Positions 45,831 through 55,628 of a stretch of DNA of 64,000 nt are shown piece by piece. Both the position numbers and the translations under genes were made by a program. Every line of letters begins with the position of its first letter. Position 1 is the first letter of the stretch. This DNA is from Natranaerobius trueperi. Its GTDB lineage: Bacteria > Bacillota > Natranaerobiia > Natranaerobiales > Natranaerobiaceae. The notes beneath the pieces are model-generated. The model was not told the DNA's origin. It saw only the letters and a program-made list of their open reading frames with translations, and did not search any database. The stretch is taken from contig NZ_NIQC01000008.1 in the NCBI RefSeq assembly GCF_002216005.1, forward strand, positions 1 to 64,000. The letters are read 5' to 3'.

Positions 45831-46844
45831 TTAATTATATATATTTGCAATATAATCTCTTACTTCCTTAGTTAATTCTTCTCTATGACTACTGTAATGA
45901 AGCTTTCTATGGCAGTTAGGACAAACAGCACAAACATTTTCTATAGAATCTTCTCCACCTTCTGATAAAGCTTTTAAATGGTGCGTCTCTAAAAAGGGGG
46001 CACCATCATCTTTAAGAAAAGGTGCTTCTTGGCCACAACACTCACAAACTCCATTGGCACGCTTTTTAGCATAACTAATAATATCAGGATCTCTATAATA
46101 CTGTTCATTTTTAACAATAATTTTCTTTTTCTTTGGTCCTTTTTCCTTAATTTTCTCTGCTATTTGCTCAGGTGTTTTATATCTGTTTTCCTGATAAACT
46201 ATTTTCTCTTCATTAATTAAATCCTTTAGCAATACGTTTTTAATACCAGGTAGAACATAAGTTGTATTTACAATATCCAGTAAGGAATTTTTTACTTTTA
46301 ATAGGTCTATCAAATCAAATTTCATACTCCGATAAGTCGCATCATCTAGTACTGGTCGCTTAACTTCAGTAGTATAAGGTTCGCTCAAGGAAAAATGAAA
46401 ATTTCGCCCAATCCTACCCCTTTCGAACAAATTATCTGGAACAAAATCATTTATCTCATACACTCTAAATAGTGCAAGGTATCCTTCTTGCCTTCCTTCA
46501 AAATAGTTATAAGGTGCTTCTGGTTCCCATAAGATAAAAAAACCATTTTCCTGTAGTTCTTTAAACACTTCCCGGGTTATCGAAATTTTTAGATAATCAT
46601 CTATATAAGCAACATATTTTAAATCATATGGTTGATTATTAATACGTTCTTTGTATCTTTTGCCCACTGCAGACATTTTATAGTTAGGGCTAGAACTCTT
46701 GGGTAATAAAACAAATGGACCTACTTTAGACAAGGGCTTTTTCTTACATAAAATTATTTGATGGGAGTAGCTATCAGGTAGCTGCCCTTTAGTCATTGCG
46801 TAGATATTAACCCTCTCATCTCGAAAGGCACTTTGTATTTTCAT
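45831..46844 (-). CDS. HNH endonuclease with an unknown N-terminal domain
   Basis: A 337-residue protein. The first 230 residues are a mixed alpha/beta domain of unknown type that might recognise DNA or a modified base. The C-terminal part is a clear HNH nuclease with two zinc knuckles: C-E-C-C-G at about 271-275, then E-T-H-H-L-K-A-L-S-E-G-G, then N-V-C-A-V-C-P-N-C-H-R. The second histidine of H-H and the asparagine form the metal site. ATG start with AAGGGAGA upstream. It follows mcrC by 41 bases, so it probably belongs to the mcrBC transcript and may add a second nuclease to that system. Confidence 0.85.
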   Translation of the reverse strand: MKIQSAFRDERVNIYAMTKGQLPDSYSHQIILCKKKPLSKVGPFVLLPKSSSPNYKMSAVGKRYKERINNQPYDLKYVAYIDDYLKISITREVFKELQENGFFILWEPEAPYNYFEGRQEGYLALFRVYEINDFVPDNLFERGRIGRNFHFSLSEPYTTEVKRPVLDDATYRSMKFDLIDLLKVKNSLLDIVNTTYVLPGIKNVLLKDLINEEKIVYQENRYKTPEQIAEKIKEKGPKKKKIIVKNEQYYRDPDIISYAKKRANGVCECCGQEAPFLKDDGAPFLETHHLKALSEGGEDSIENVCAVCPNCHRKLHYSSHREELTKEVRDYIANIYN

Positions 46845-46885
46845 GCTAAATCTCCCTTTACAATTAATGGTCTGACTTTAATAAC

Positions 46886-48172
46886 TCACTGAATTAACTC
46901 ACACGCTCTTTCTTTCAAATTATGTCTATTATTTTCTTTAGCATCATGTAAAATATCTTGAATAGAAATAGCATAAGCTTTTAAACCTACCTCTTTGGTA
47001 GTTTCAGGAAGCGACTGTATAGTGAATTCTTTTTCCTCTTCTTTAGAATACCTTGGAAAAAAGATAATGCTTCTATCTAAAGAGTTCTTTTTATTAGAAA
47101 AATAGTGAGTATAGAAAGTAAGTTGAAATATATCGCTGGTTTCAATTTTCTTGAATCCATAATGTTTATATTTGGCGTCAAGCACCAAAGTATTTCTGTT
47201 ATCTTTATCGTAAACCGAGATATCAGGTATAATATCTCGATAACTCTTGCTATTAGATACAATAGCACCTTTTATACGTTTTCCAGCACTTACAATGAAG
47301 TTTTTCGGTAAATACTTATTTAATAATTTAACTACAAACTGTTCAAACAACTCATTCATATCAATTAACAAACAGAAAAATGATTCACTAGTTTCCTTAT
47401 AAAGGTTTTTCATGAATTCTTGTTGCAAAATATAATAGCACAGTTTATGCGTGGTTTCGTAATGTTGGTTCAGCCTGTTATAACTGAAAGTAGGAAAATA
47501 TTCACCGTTAAACGTACTACATAATTCACGAAATTCATGATAAAAACGATTTAGACGTCTCTTTGTTTCATTTCCCATCCTCATTTTTTTAGCTGCTTTT
47601 AGTGCACTAAGTATAATCTGGTTCTCTGGTACATCTGTTAATAGCTCATCGTAACAACAATAAATCCTAGTTGGTACTGCGTAGTTAACTTTAGTATTTT
47701 TAATCATATCCGGTCTTCCCCGTAGTCTTCTTAGATTTTCTTCTTCTGTAACGTATTCTTTAAAGATACCTTTATCCATTGTTTTTTTAATATGAAAAAG
47801 TAACAGTTTGATATAAATTTCAATAAAGTCATCGTGAAATTTATCGTATTCGGCCCGGGAATCTTTCCAATTATAAAAAGGTATCTCCTCAGAAAAGCAA
47901 ATCATATCAATTAAATCTACAAATCCTTTATTAAATTTGGGCTTAATAATTATCCTAACCTTCTCTAATTCAATTACTCCTACCCAACTATCCCCCTTTA
48001 TCTTTACCCCACCTTTTAACTCGAGAAATTCAAATCTCTTTTGTGTTTCATTACTTTGATAAATAACACTTTGCTTCTGTAAATATTCCCGTTCATCGGA
48101 GGTAAGTTGATAACCATAAATCATTAGTTCCTGATATTCTTTTACTTCATAAATATCTTTAGATTTTGTCAT
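46886..48172 (-). CDS. mcrC: McrC nuclease subunit of an McrBC-type restriction system
   Basis: Endonuclease partner of McrB in type IV restriction of modified DNA. The 428-residue protein has the expected N-terminal beta-rich region that contacts the AAA+ ring and a C-terminal PD-(D/E)XK domain: I-I-P-D-I-S-V-Y-D followed by L-V-L-D-A-K-Y-K, in which Asp and the D-A-K triad bind the metal. An L-R-R-L-R-G-R-P motif near 145-152 is also typical of the family. It starts 7 bases after the mcrB stop, using AAGGAT inside the mcrB end as ribosome site, so the two are translationally linked. Confidence 0.92.
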   Translation of the reverse strand: MTKSKDIYEVKEYQELMIYGYQLTSDEREYLQKQSVIYQSNETQKRFEFLELKGGVKIKGDSWVGVIELEKVRIIIKPKFNKGFVDLIDMICFSEEIPFYNWKDSRAEYDKFHDDFIEIYIKLLLFHIKKTMDKGIFKEYVTEEENLRRLRGRPDMIKNTKVNYAVPTRIYCCYDELLTDVPENQIILSALKAAKKMRMGNETKRRLNRFYHEFRELCSTFNGEYFPTFSYNRLNQHYETTHKLCYYILQQEFMKNLYKETSESFFCLLIDMNELFEQFVVKLLNKYLPKNFIVSAGKRIKGAIVSNSKSYRDIIPDISVYDKDNRNTLVLDAKYKHYGFKKIETSDIFQLTFYTHYFSNKKNSLDRSIIFFPRYSKEEEKEFTIQSLPETTKEVGLKAYAISIQDILHDAKENNRHNLKERACELIQ

Positions 48173-48179
48173 TAGGCAT

Positions 48180-50657
48180 CTATCCTTTGAAATGTTTTAC
48201 AAGTTCAGATACAAAAACATCATCTGGTTCCTGAAAGATTTCTGAATTAATCATTAAGTTCTCAGAATCTACAAGTCCTTCACCGATAATTTCAGCTAAC
48301 CTCTCATAATCGTCATAGCAATATTCTTGTAGTAAAGGTATTATTTCTAGTTCAAACACCTCTTTTAAGTCTGCTACTGAATAAATCTGCTTACCATCCT
48401 TCATAAAATAAGCATGACCTATCTGCTTGTCTCTACCTTCAATTTCAACAAGTTTTTCATTAATTTGTTCTAAAATTTTACCTGGGCTTATACCTAACTC
48501 GTCAATTTCTTCATTGATCAACTCTTTTTGAGGCATACATTCAATAAATGCAAACCTTCTTTTCAGCGCAGCGTCCATCATTTTAATACTTCGATCTGAA
48601 GTGTTCATTGTTCCAATTAAATATATATTAGGTGGAATTACAAAACTGTCTTTGCTTTGTGGCAAAGTAACTTCCATGTCTCGTTTATCTTTTTCTAGTA
48701 AAGTAATCATCTCACCAAGTATCTTAGGAACATTACCACGATTAATTTCATCTATAATAAGGTAAAAAGGGATATCAGGACTTTCTTGAGCCTTTTTACA
48801 CAGTTTAGTAAAGATACCTTCTTGTAACTCAAATACAACCTTACCTTCATCTGTAGGGATTGGTTTATATCCTTCGATAAAGTCTTCATAGGTAAATGAA
48901 GGATGAAAAGTACATTCAGATAAGTTATTTTTTGTAGTAGTTTCAGCTAGCATATCTGCTGATTCTTGATCTTCCATCTCTAATAAAATATTTCTGATCA
49001 TTTCCACAAAATCATCATTTAATTCAAACATAGTACCTCGATTTCCCATTTTCCCAGGTTGAGATAATTTATAAACAGCTTCATCTTTTATTTCATCAAG
49101 TAGTATTGTATCTTTAAAACTCCGCTTAGCCCGTACTGTTAAAGTGCCATCTGTTAAAGGTTTTTCTACTTCAGCAAGTCCAACAAAACCTTTATTTTTT
49201 TCTTTTGCGCCCCCTTTATAGCAGAGAATCTTGTCACCCTTTTTAGCCATTTTAAAATTACGTTGTATACTCTTTTCTGTATACTCCACTTTTCCTTTAC
49301 TATCAAGAATTTCTTCCCACTGAAAGTTTCCTGTTGATGATGCTACCATCATCCATACTTTTTTATCAGAGGTTTCATTCTTTTTTAATATTTCATTCTT
49401 ATCATTTTTCCAACGCACATATTGCTTTGCAAGATAAGTTTTTCCTGTACCAGGTGGACCGTATAAGATACATTGGCCTTTTCTTTCTAAAGCCCTCTCT
49501 AATCTTTCAAAAAACTTCTCTTGATCAGGCGAAAAACCTCCTGTATCTTGCGTTTTGTGAATCCATTCCAAGTATTTTTTCTGAGGTATTTCAATTATTG
49601 TTTTCTTAGGCCAGTAATCTTGTTTGGGTATTTCTAAAGGAGGATCAAATGTTTCTTCCCAATTAACAGCGACAACATGTTTTTGATCTTCAAAATCATC
49701 TCTAAACTTATAACCTTCAGTAACAGTCCCTACCCCTAAAATTTGTGATTTACCTTTATTAGCAATTATTTTATCGCCTGGTTTTAAATTAAAAAACTGC
49801 CAAAGTTCATTAGCCTTTTCTGCATTTTTATGTCGTGTTTGGTGAAAATCATTTTTAATAAAAGCATTTTTAAACTCTTCGTAATCAGGGTATTGGTTTA
49901 AATCCCCTAAATCATTCCACCCAACTGATATAAAGCCACCTTTTCTCGCTTCATCCCAGTACATTGCATCTCTTCCTGGAGCTATCTTAAAGAATTTTGT
50001 ATTAGGCATATAAGTTTGATAAAGAAACTCACTGATTTTACAAGAATGCCACCTGTTAAACATTTCAATGTTTTTCAGCTCTTCTTTTAATAGCAAGTTA
50101 CATTCTACACTATCTTTAGCAGCCCATTTCTCCCGAGGTACATCTAACAAATCCAAAAACTCTTGAATATGCTTACTATTGTACATTGGCAAGAACTTAT
50201 CAGGATGGTAAAGATATAGTATTTTACCTTTGAGCATATTAGCACTATATAGTAAATTTTCCTCATTAATGCCTTCATATGGGGCTTCATCATAAGCTTC
50301 TATTAATTTGATGATATCTCCCCGAAGCTTTTCCCAGGCCTCTTCCACTGAGTTAAAACCATCTGGATACTTCCACTCATTTTCTTTAGGACTATAATAA
50401 ATACGTAGTTTATTGGCTGTTCCACCCTTGATACTACCAAGTTCAGTAGTGTGAAACTCTAACCACCAGCAAAAAGACCCCTGCTTTGTTTTACCAAGCG
50501 CATATTCTTCTAACTCCATTTCTTTAATCTTTTCTCTCGGAAACTTTTCTAAAAAGCGTTCGTGTTTTTCTTTTGCCTTTTCAATATTATCTTCAGAATA
50601 ATTCTTAGAAAACTTTTTAGCATCCCTTTTTAATATCTCAACAGTACCTTTCGTCAA
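48180..50657 (-). CDS. mcrB: McrB-type AAA+ GTPase with two PUA/EVE-like modules
   Basis: Motor and recognition subunit of an McrBC-type system, 825 residues. Residues 1-215 are a helical domain of unknown role. Residues 220-340 (F-F-K-I-A-P-G-R-D-A, later G-D-K-I-I-A-N-K-G) look like a PUA/EVE-fold module that would read a modified base. The AAA+ core starts with Walker A G-P-P-G-T-G-K-T (400-407). Unusually, a second EVE-like module (V-W-M-M-V-A-S-S-T-G-N at 434-444, G-D-K-I-L-C-Y-K-G-G at 474-483) is inserted at about 430-560. The core then resumes with I-I-D-E-I-N-R-G-N-V (634-643), M-N-T-S-D-R-S (684-690) and K-R-R-F (699-702). Start ATG at 50657. Confidence 0.92.
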   Translation of the reverse strand: MTKGTVEILKRDAKKFSKNYSEDNIEKAKEKHERFLEKFPREKIKEMELEEYALGKTKQGSFCWWLEFHTTELGSIKGGTANKLRIYYSPKENEWKYPDGFNSVEEAWEKLRGDIIKLIEAYDEAPYEGINEENLLYSANMLKGKILYLYHPDKFLPMYNSKHIQEFLDLLDVPREKWAAKDSVECNLLLKEELKNIEMFNRWHSCKISEFLYQTYMPNTKFFKIAPGRDAMYWDEARKGGFISVGWNDLGDLNQYPDYEEFKNAFIKNDFHQTRHKNAEKANELWQFFNLKPGDKIIANKGKSQILGVGTVTEGYKFRDDFEDQKHVVAVNWEETFDPPLEIPKQDYWPKKTIIEIPQKKYLEWIHKTQDTGGFSPDQEKFFERLERALERKGQCILYGPPGTGKTYLAKQYVRWKNDKNEILKKNETSDKKVWMMVASSTGNFQWEEILDSKGKVEYTEKSIQRNFKMAKKGDKILCYKGGAKEKNKGFVGLAEVEKPLTDGTLTVRAKRSFKDTILLDEIKDEAVYKLSQPGKMGNRGTMFELNDDFVEMIRNILLEMEDQESADMLAETTTKNNLSECTFHPSFTYEDFIEGYKPIPTDEGKVVFELQEGIFTKLCKKAQESPDIPFYLIIDEINRGNVPKILGEMITLLEKDKRDMEVTLPQSKDSFVIPPNIYLIGTMNTSDRSIKMMDAALKRRFAFIECMPQKELINEEIDELGISPGKILEQINEKLVEIEGRDKQIGHAYFMKDGKQIYSVADLKEVFELEIIPLLQEYCYDDYERLAEIIGEGLVDSENLMINSEIFQEPDDVFVSELVKHFKG

Positions 50658-50756
50658 TTAGTTCGCACCTCCAAAATCAAAACATTATATTAATACTATT
50701 TTGATTTTTCGCAACAAATAACCTTCTAGTTTTATAGAATTAGTTTACCTAAAAAT

Positions 50757-50783
50757 AAATCCTGCCATTACAAGGCAGGATTT
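50757..50783 (-). terminator. Terminator of the HNH gene at 50785
   Basis: A perfect 10-bp stem (50757-50766 with 50774-50783) with a 7-base loop, followed on the minus strand by ATTTTTA. It separates the type I restriction cluster from mcrBC. Confidence 0.8.
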
Positions 50784-50784
50784 G

Positions 50785-51636
50785 TTAAGAATAGCTGATG
50801 ATTTTATTATGATAGTCAAGAAATTCCTTTTTTAAATCGTGATTTTTATGGATATATAATCTACTTTTATCTAAATATAATGCTCCATAGTCTAGCATTG
50901 CATGATGATTCGGGCAAACACAAATCACATTTTGAACTTTATCAGGTCCGTAATGAGGTGAACCTAAAGGCTTTAAATGATGAGCTTCCGCATAATAGTT
51001 ATCTTCATCAAGCATTATTGTTTCACCGCATATTTGACAAGCGTAATTATATATTTCCTTGACTTCTTTTGATATTGAAGTATCTCTTACTAACCTTGTG
51101 GTTTTGACATATTTTCTAGAATCAATTTCACCAACATCTTTAGGCCAAGCATATTTATTATAATCTGGTAATTTCTTTACTTTATTAACCGAAAACTCTT
51201 GAAGCGGAAAACATTTGTTATTGTGTTTCCACCTAAAGCAATTATTTTTAATATCTATTTCTATCCCCCAAATTGCTTCTTTAAACCAAATATCTCGATC
51301 ATATTCAAGCTGCAAAGCACAATTTCGCAAGTCCTTAAAATGTAAAAAATAAAGTTTATTTTCAGTTGGTATTAAATTTAGTTCGAAAGAGATTGTCATA
51401 CCTGGTTTTTCTATAAAAGGCTTATCCATATTATCATCATCGCTAAACCAGTCTTTATTCACCCTAACACGCATATTAGTTTCGCTAGTTACATTGACCA
51501 CTCGACAAGTATATCCTTCTATATCAATAAAACCGGTCTTTTTAAATACTTCCTTATAATAATCATCAACATCAATCCCTTGCATTTCTAGATGCCGTAA
51601 CACTAAATCAGCTGATTTTGAAATACTCCACGCCAT
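50785..51636 (-). CDS. HNH endonuclease with an N-terminal sensor-like domain
   Basis: A 283-residue protein. The first 190 residues form a beta-rich domain I cannot name. The C-terminal part carries an HNH core: Y-A-C-Q-I-C-G-E, then A-E-A-H-H-L-K-P-L-G, then N-V-I-C-V-C-P-N-H-H, and residual L-D-Y-G-A-L. This layout is common in stand-alone restriction-like nucleases found beside type I systems. The ATG at 51636 follows a minimal GGAGTG site. It lies 37 bases after the YgjP-like gene and ends at a terminator, so it is the last gene of the hsdM-hsdS-hsdR transcript. Confidence 0.82.
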   Translation of the reverse strand: MAWSISKSADLVLRHLEMQGIDVDDYYKEVFKKTGFIDIEGYTCRVVNVTSETNMRVRVNKDWFSDDDNMDKPFIEKPGMTISFELNLIPTENKLYFLHFKDLRNCALQLEYDRDIWFKEAIWGIEIDIKNNCFRWKHNNKCFPLQEFSVNKVKKLPDYNKYAWPKDVGEIDSRKYVKTTRLVRDTSISKEVKEIYNYACQICGETIMLDEDNYYAEAHHLKPLGSPHYGPDKVQNVICVCPNHHAMLDYGALYLDKSRLYIHKNHDLKKEFLDYHNKIISYS

Positions 51637-51673
51637 CTTTTATCACTCCAAAACTTTTATGATTAAGAATCTC

Positions 51674-52357
51674 TTAAATTTCCAAACTAGCTCCATTTTC
51701 TCTCAACCATTTCTTTCTTTTTAGATAATCAGGTAATACTTTATCTACAGTATTCCAAAAGGAATCAGAATGATTTTTATATATAAAATGAGTTAATTCA
51801 TGTACCACAATGTAATCGATTATTGTCATAGGAGCCATAGCTACTTTCCAGTGAAAATTAATTGTTCCATTTTCAGAACAAGAAGCCCACCTATTCCTTA
51901 ATTCCATAATTTTAATACCTGAAGGGTTAACCCCTAACATATCTTTATAATAATTAACTCTTTCACTAACTTTTTTATACCCTTTTTCTTTATAGAATTC
52001 TTTAAAAACTTCTCTTCCTTGTTCCAAATCAGCTTTTCGTAAACAGAAGTACCCCTGATACAACTTCAAGGGTACATCTTGAGTCTCAACCAGTTTTAGC
52101 TGATATGACCTTCCTAAATAAAGAAAGCCTTCACCATTAACAAATTTTCGTTGCTTTTTTGTTTTGTTTAATTCCTTCCACTCTTCAAGTTTAGAATGAA
52201 TCCAATATCGTTTACTTTCTAGCACTTCCTCTATTTCTTCAATACTAAGGTTTTCCGGTGCTAAAACCTTTACTGTTCCATCTCGTTCAATATAAATGCT
52301 CATAGTTTTTCTTTTTCTTAATTCTAAATCATAGTAGATATCTTTATATTGCTTCAT
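51674..52357 (-). CDS. YgjP-like zinc metallopeptidase (SprT/M48-type)
   Basis: A 227-residue cytoplasmic protein of the YgjP/DUF45 family. Seen are N-R-W-A-S-C-S and I-N-F-H-W-K (the family's central motif) and V-H-E-L-T-H-F, in which the two histidines and the glutamate form the H-E-x-x-H zinc site. A third ligand lies in N-H-S-D-S-F-W. Genes of this family often follow hsdR of type I restriction systems, and their role there is unclear; turnover of the nuclease subunit is one idea. It begins one base after the hsdR stop, so it is translationally coupled. Confidence 0.9.
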   Translation of the reverse strand: MKQYKDIYYDLELRKRKTMSIYIERDGTVKVLAPENLSIEEIEEVLESKRYWIHSKLEEWKELNKTKKQRKFVNGEGFLYLGRSYQLKLVETQDVPLKLYQGYFCLRKADLEQGREVFKEFYKEKGYKKVSERVNYYKDMLGVNPSGIKIMELRNRWASCSENGTINFHWKVAMAPMTIIDYIVVHELTHFIYKNHSDSFWNTVDKVLPDYLKRKKWLRENGASLEI

Positions 52358-52358
52358 T

Positions 52359-55300
52359 TTACTTCACCAACTCATTATGTTTTCTTTTTGCTAATTCTAG
52401 AAAATCTACTGTTAACTGTTCTTTAGTTTCAATAACTTCATCTATATTTGTAAAAAGTAATAAGTCATCGATTTCTGCTGCTAATCTATCTTGTTCTACT
52501 CCCTTTTGCCAGAAGTCAACTATCTTGATATTCTCACTAATTGTTCTAACAATTTCTCTAGTAACTTGTTTTAAATTTTCTTTAGTGGTATCCGAAACCT
52601 CATCTTTATTATCAAAGGTTTTAGACAATAATAAATCATAAAATGGAGCTTCTGTTTTAGGATCAAGTCCTTGTGTTTCCTCATCTTCTTTTCTTCCTTG
52701 GCTCATTTCTTCAAAAAGCATACTTAACTGTTCAAACTTTTCTTCAACATCATTTTCATATGACTCAATAATTTTTTCTAGCTTTTCACTAAACCGTTCA
52801 TATAAAGCAGGATCATCTTCAAAATTCACTTTACAGTGCTTTCTAATGGCATGTTCCATTTCACTAGCTTTAGCACTTTTTGTTTTATTTTCTTCAAGAG
52901 ATTCTTTAAAGTCAGCTGACATAAGTTCTACAGGTGGAACTTTCGGATCTATACCTAAAGACACTAAATGCTCATTAATTAACTTTTTAACTTTGTTTCC
53001 TGCACCCATTAAATTTGTAGTATTATCCTTATACCTGTGCCGCACCCTATTTTGAATATGCCCAAAAGCTTTCATAGGTGCTATATAATCATTAGCTGCA
53101 GGGTTTGGTAATATAATATCCATACTTTGTAAAAACTTTTTGTAATAAACATCAAAGCTTGCTCGCAAGTGTACATCTTCTAGAAGCTCAACACAAGATT
53201 CTAAAACTTCTAATTGCTCACTAGGATCTTGAATCATATATTCTACATATTGTTGAATCTTATCTATTCCCTTAGACTTAAACAAATCTAATAAACGATA
53301 ATAACGATCACGCAATATTGGAAGTTCAGAATTAATATCTTTCATTGCACCATAAATATCTTCTTTTTCTTCATCCCCATAAATTTGATGAGCTTCGTGT
53401 AAGTGATTTCCTATCCCAATATAATCTACTATATAACCTCTTGATTTACCTTTAGCCTGTCTATTTACTCTGGCAATTGCTTGAAGTAATGTATGTTCAA
53501 CCATCTTCTTATCTATATACATCACTTGTTCAATTGGAGCATCAAAGCCGGTTAGAAGCATATCACAGACAATTAGAAATGCTATTCCGGAGTATTCTTT
53601 ATCATAGTCAAACTTCTTTTTGAAATTCTCAACAGCATTCATTCTTTGAGCTTCTTTCCTTACTCTAGTTACCTCGGGTTTTTCATTAGTACCATCACTT
53701 GAAATTACAACAGCAGTCTTTAAAAACTTTAGTTTTTTTATAAGTTCAGTATCTTTTACACGTTTTTCTTCTTTCTCAATTCGTTTTTTCAATGCTTTCT
53801 CAATAGCTTCTTGATACCTAATAGCAGCTCGTTTAGAAGTTGACACTACTTGTGCTTTAAATCCATTAGGTAAGATATTTTTAATATAATGATCAACTAT
53901 ATCTTCAGCAATTGCTTCTATTCTTTGTTCAGCTTCAAATATATCTCCCATTGTTCCGTACTTTTTCTTTATTTTTAACATTTCATCATAGCTTCTATCT
54001 TTAAATAAATCTTCAAACTTCCTGTCGAATTCAGCCTTCTCATTAACTGCTGTATCAGCAGTTTTCCCTTCATATAGGATAGGTACTGTAGCCCCATCCT
54101 CCACAGCATCTTGAAGTTTATAAGTATCAACATAAGAACCAAAGGTTTCATGTGTTCTTCTTTTGTGTTTTTTAGTAATTAAAGGAGTACCAGTAAAAGC
54201 TATTTTTGTAGAATTTGGAAATGCATTAAACATATTCATGCTAAGTATACTAGATTGAGTTCTATGTGCTTCATCAATCAGTATCAATACTTTTTCAGAC
54301 TTATTGATTGTACCAAAAGTATTATACTCTGGCAGTAACTTATGTTCTTCAGCAGCATGAAGTGCTTTTTCAAGTTCCTCTGGCTTTTTGTCAAAATCTC
54401 TTTCTAAAAATTTATGAATCATAACCATTAAGATATTTGAAGTAGTTGTAGATCCTCTTTCCTTTAATTCTTCTGTATTATTAGCATTAAAAATTTTCTC
54501 ACCAGTTAGTTCCATTGTTTCGCCTAACTGTTCTTCTAAGTCTCTTCTGTCATTTATAACTAACACTTTATAATCCTTAAGGTTTTCCATACTCCTCATT
54601 TTACGAACTAAGAAAACCATAGTTAAAGATTTACCCGAACCTTGGGTATGCCAGATCACTCCCGATCGTTCCTTGTGGTCTTTTCCATTTTGCAATCGTT
54701 GTATCGATTTATAAACAGCTCTATATTGTTGATAACGGCCAACAATTTTAATTGTTTTTCCTGCTTCTTGTTTATATACCGTAAAATGACGTGTAATATC
54801 AAGTAAAGTTTCAGGGGGTAACATCCCCTGAATTAATTTTTCTTGGGAACGTACTTCGCCTAGTGGTGGAGTAAAGTCTTGATATTTATCTGGATATATA
54901 TCTTTCCATTCTAAGTAATGTTCATAAGATGAAGTTACAGTCCCAAAATATGCCTCTCTACCACAAGTTGCAATCATTAATTGATTGAAATGAAATAGCT
55001 TTTCTTCACCTTCTTTTTCTTGTACTCCTTCTGAATTTTGTCTTTGATTACTGTAGCGTAGTAGTTGTCTAATCCCCTCTTCTAAAGGGTTAGATTGATA
55101 ACTACTTGTATATTTACATTCTATAACTACTAGGGGGATTCCATTTACAAATAGTACAATATCAGGAATTATATAGTTCTTTTGAGTACCAGGTGTATCA
55201 ATCCTAAACTGATTTATAGCTAGAAAGTAGTTATTATCTACATTATCAAAATCAATTAGCTTAACCGTAGGATTAACTTCTCCTGTAACTTCATTTTTTT

Positions 55301-55616
55301 CTGTCTTTGTCTTTTCTGTCAGTAATTTAAATACATCCCTATTTGCTTCAACAAGTGATTTATATGGATGATCCGTCAGTTCTGTATATATTTCTTCTAA
55401 CTGTGACTCAGTTAACCACTCAGTACCATCATCTAATGTGTTGATTTTTTTAACCTGCTTTTTAAACACATCTTTTAATATGACTTCTTTAAAGTCACTA
55501 CGTAAACTAACAGAAGGGTCTTGTGGTATTTCTGTTTGTGGTTGTCTTATTACTTCCCAGCCCAGCTGTTCTAACTGGGCTAGGAATGGGTTTTCAACAT
55601 AGTTGTATTCACTCAC
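52359..55616 (-). CDS. hsdR: Type I restriction endonuclease, R subunit
   Basis: Motor and nuclease subunit of the type I complex, 1085 residues. The N-terminal nuclease has I-I-P-D-I-V-L-F and V-V-I-E-C-K-Y (D...E-x-K) at about 154-173. The SF2 translocase follows with H-T-Q-G-S-G-K-S-L-T, I-L-I-D-E-A-H-R-T-Q, F-T-G-T-P-L and Q-A-I-A-R-V-N-R. The C-terminal 300 residues are helical and should dock on HsdM. The GTG start has AAGGGGGA 7 bases upstream, 12 bases after hsdS. No frame damage is seen. Confidence 0.97.
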   Translation of the reverse strand: MSEYNYVENPFLAQLEQLGWEVIRQPQTEIPQDPSVSLRSDFKEVILKDVFKKQVKKINTLDDGTEWLTESQLEEIYTELTDHPYKSLVEANRDVFKLLTEKTKTEKNEVTGEVNPTVKLIDFDNVDNNYFLAINQFRIDTPGTQKNYIIPDIVLFVNGIPLVVIECKYTSSYQSNPLEEGIRQLLRYSNQRQNSEGVQEKEGEEKLFHFNQLMIATCGREAYFGTVTSSYEHYLEWKDIYPDKYQDFTPPLGEVRSQEKLIQGMLPPETLLDITRHFTVYKQEAGKTIKIVGRYQQYRAVYKSIQRLQNGKDHKERSGVIWHTQGSGKSLTMVFLVRKMRSMENLKDYKVLVINDRRDLEEQLGETMELTGEKIFNANNTEELKERGSTTTSNILMVMIHKFLERDFDKKPEELEKALHAAEEHKLLPEYNTFGTINKSEKVLILIDEAHRTQSSILSMNMFNAFPNSTKIAFTGTPLITKKHKRRTHETFGSYVDTYKLQDAVEDGATVPILYEGKTADTAVNEKAEFDRKFEDLFKDRSYDEMLKIKKKYGTMGDIFEAEQRIEAIAEDIVDHYIKNILPNGFKAQVVSTSKRAAIRYQEAIEKALKKRIEKEEKRVKDTELIKKLKFLKTAVVISSDGTNEKPEVTRVRKEAQRMNAVENFKKKFDYDKEYSGIAFLIVCDMLLTGFDAPIEQVMYIDKKMVEHTLLQAIARVNRQAKGKSRGYIVDYIGIGNHLHEAHQIYGDEEKEDIYGAMKDINSELPILRDRYYRLLDLFKSKGIDKIQQYVEYMIQDPSEQLEVLESCVELLEDVHLRASFDVYYKKFLQSMDIILPNPAANDYIAPMKAFGHIQNRVRHRYKDNTTNLMGAGNKVKKLINEHLVSLGIDPKVPPVELMSADFKESLEENKTKSAKASEMEHAIRKHCKVNFEDDPALYERFSEKLEKIIESYENDVEEKFEQLSMLFEEMSQGRKEDEETQGLDPKTEAPFYDLLLSKTFDNKDEVSDTTKENLKQVTREIVRTISENIKIVDFWQKGVEQDRLAAEIDDLLLFTNIDEVIETKEQLTVDFLELAKRKHNELVK

Positions 55617-55628
55617 GTTAAGTCCCCC

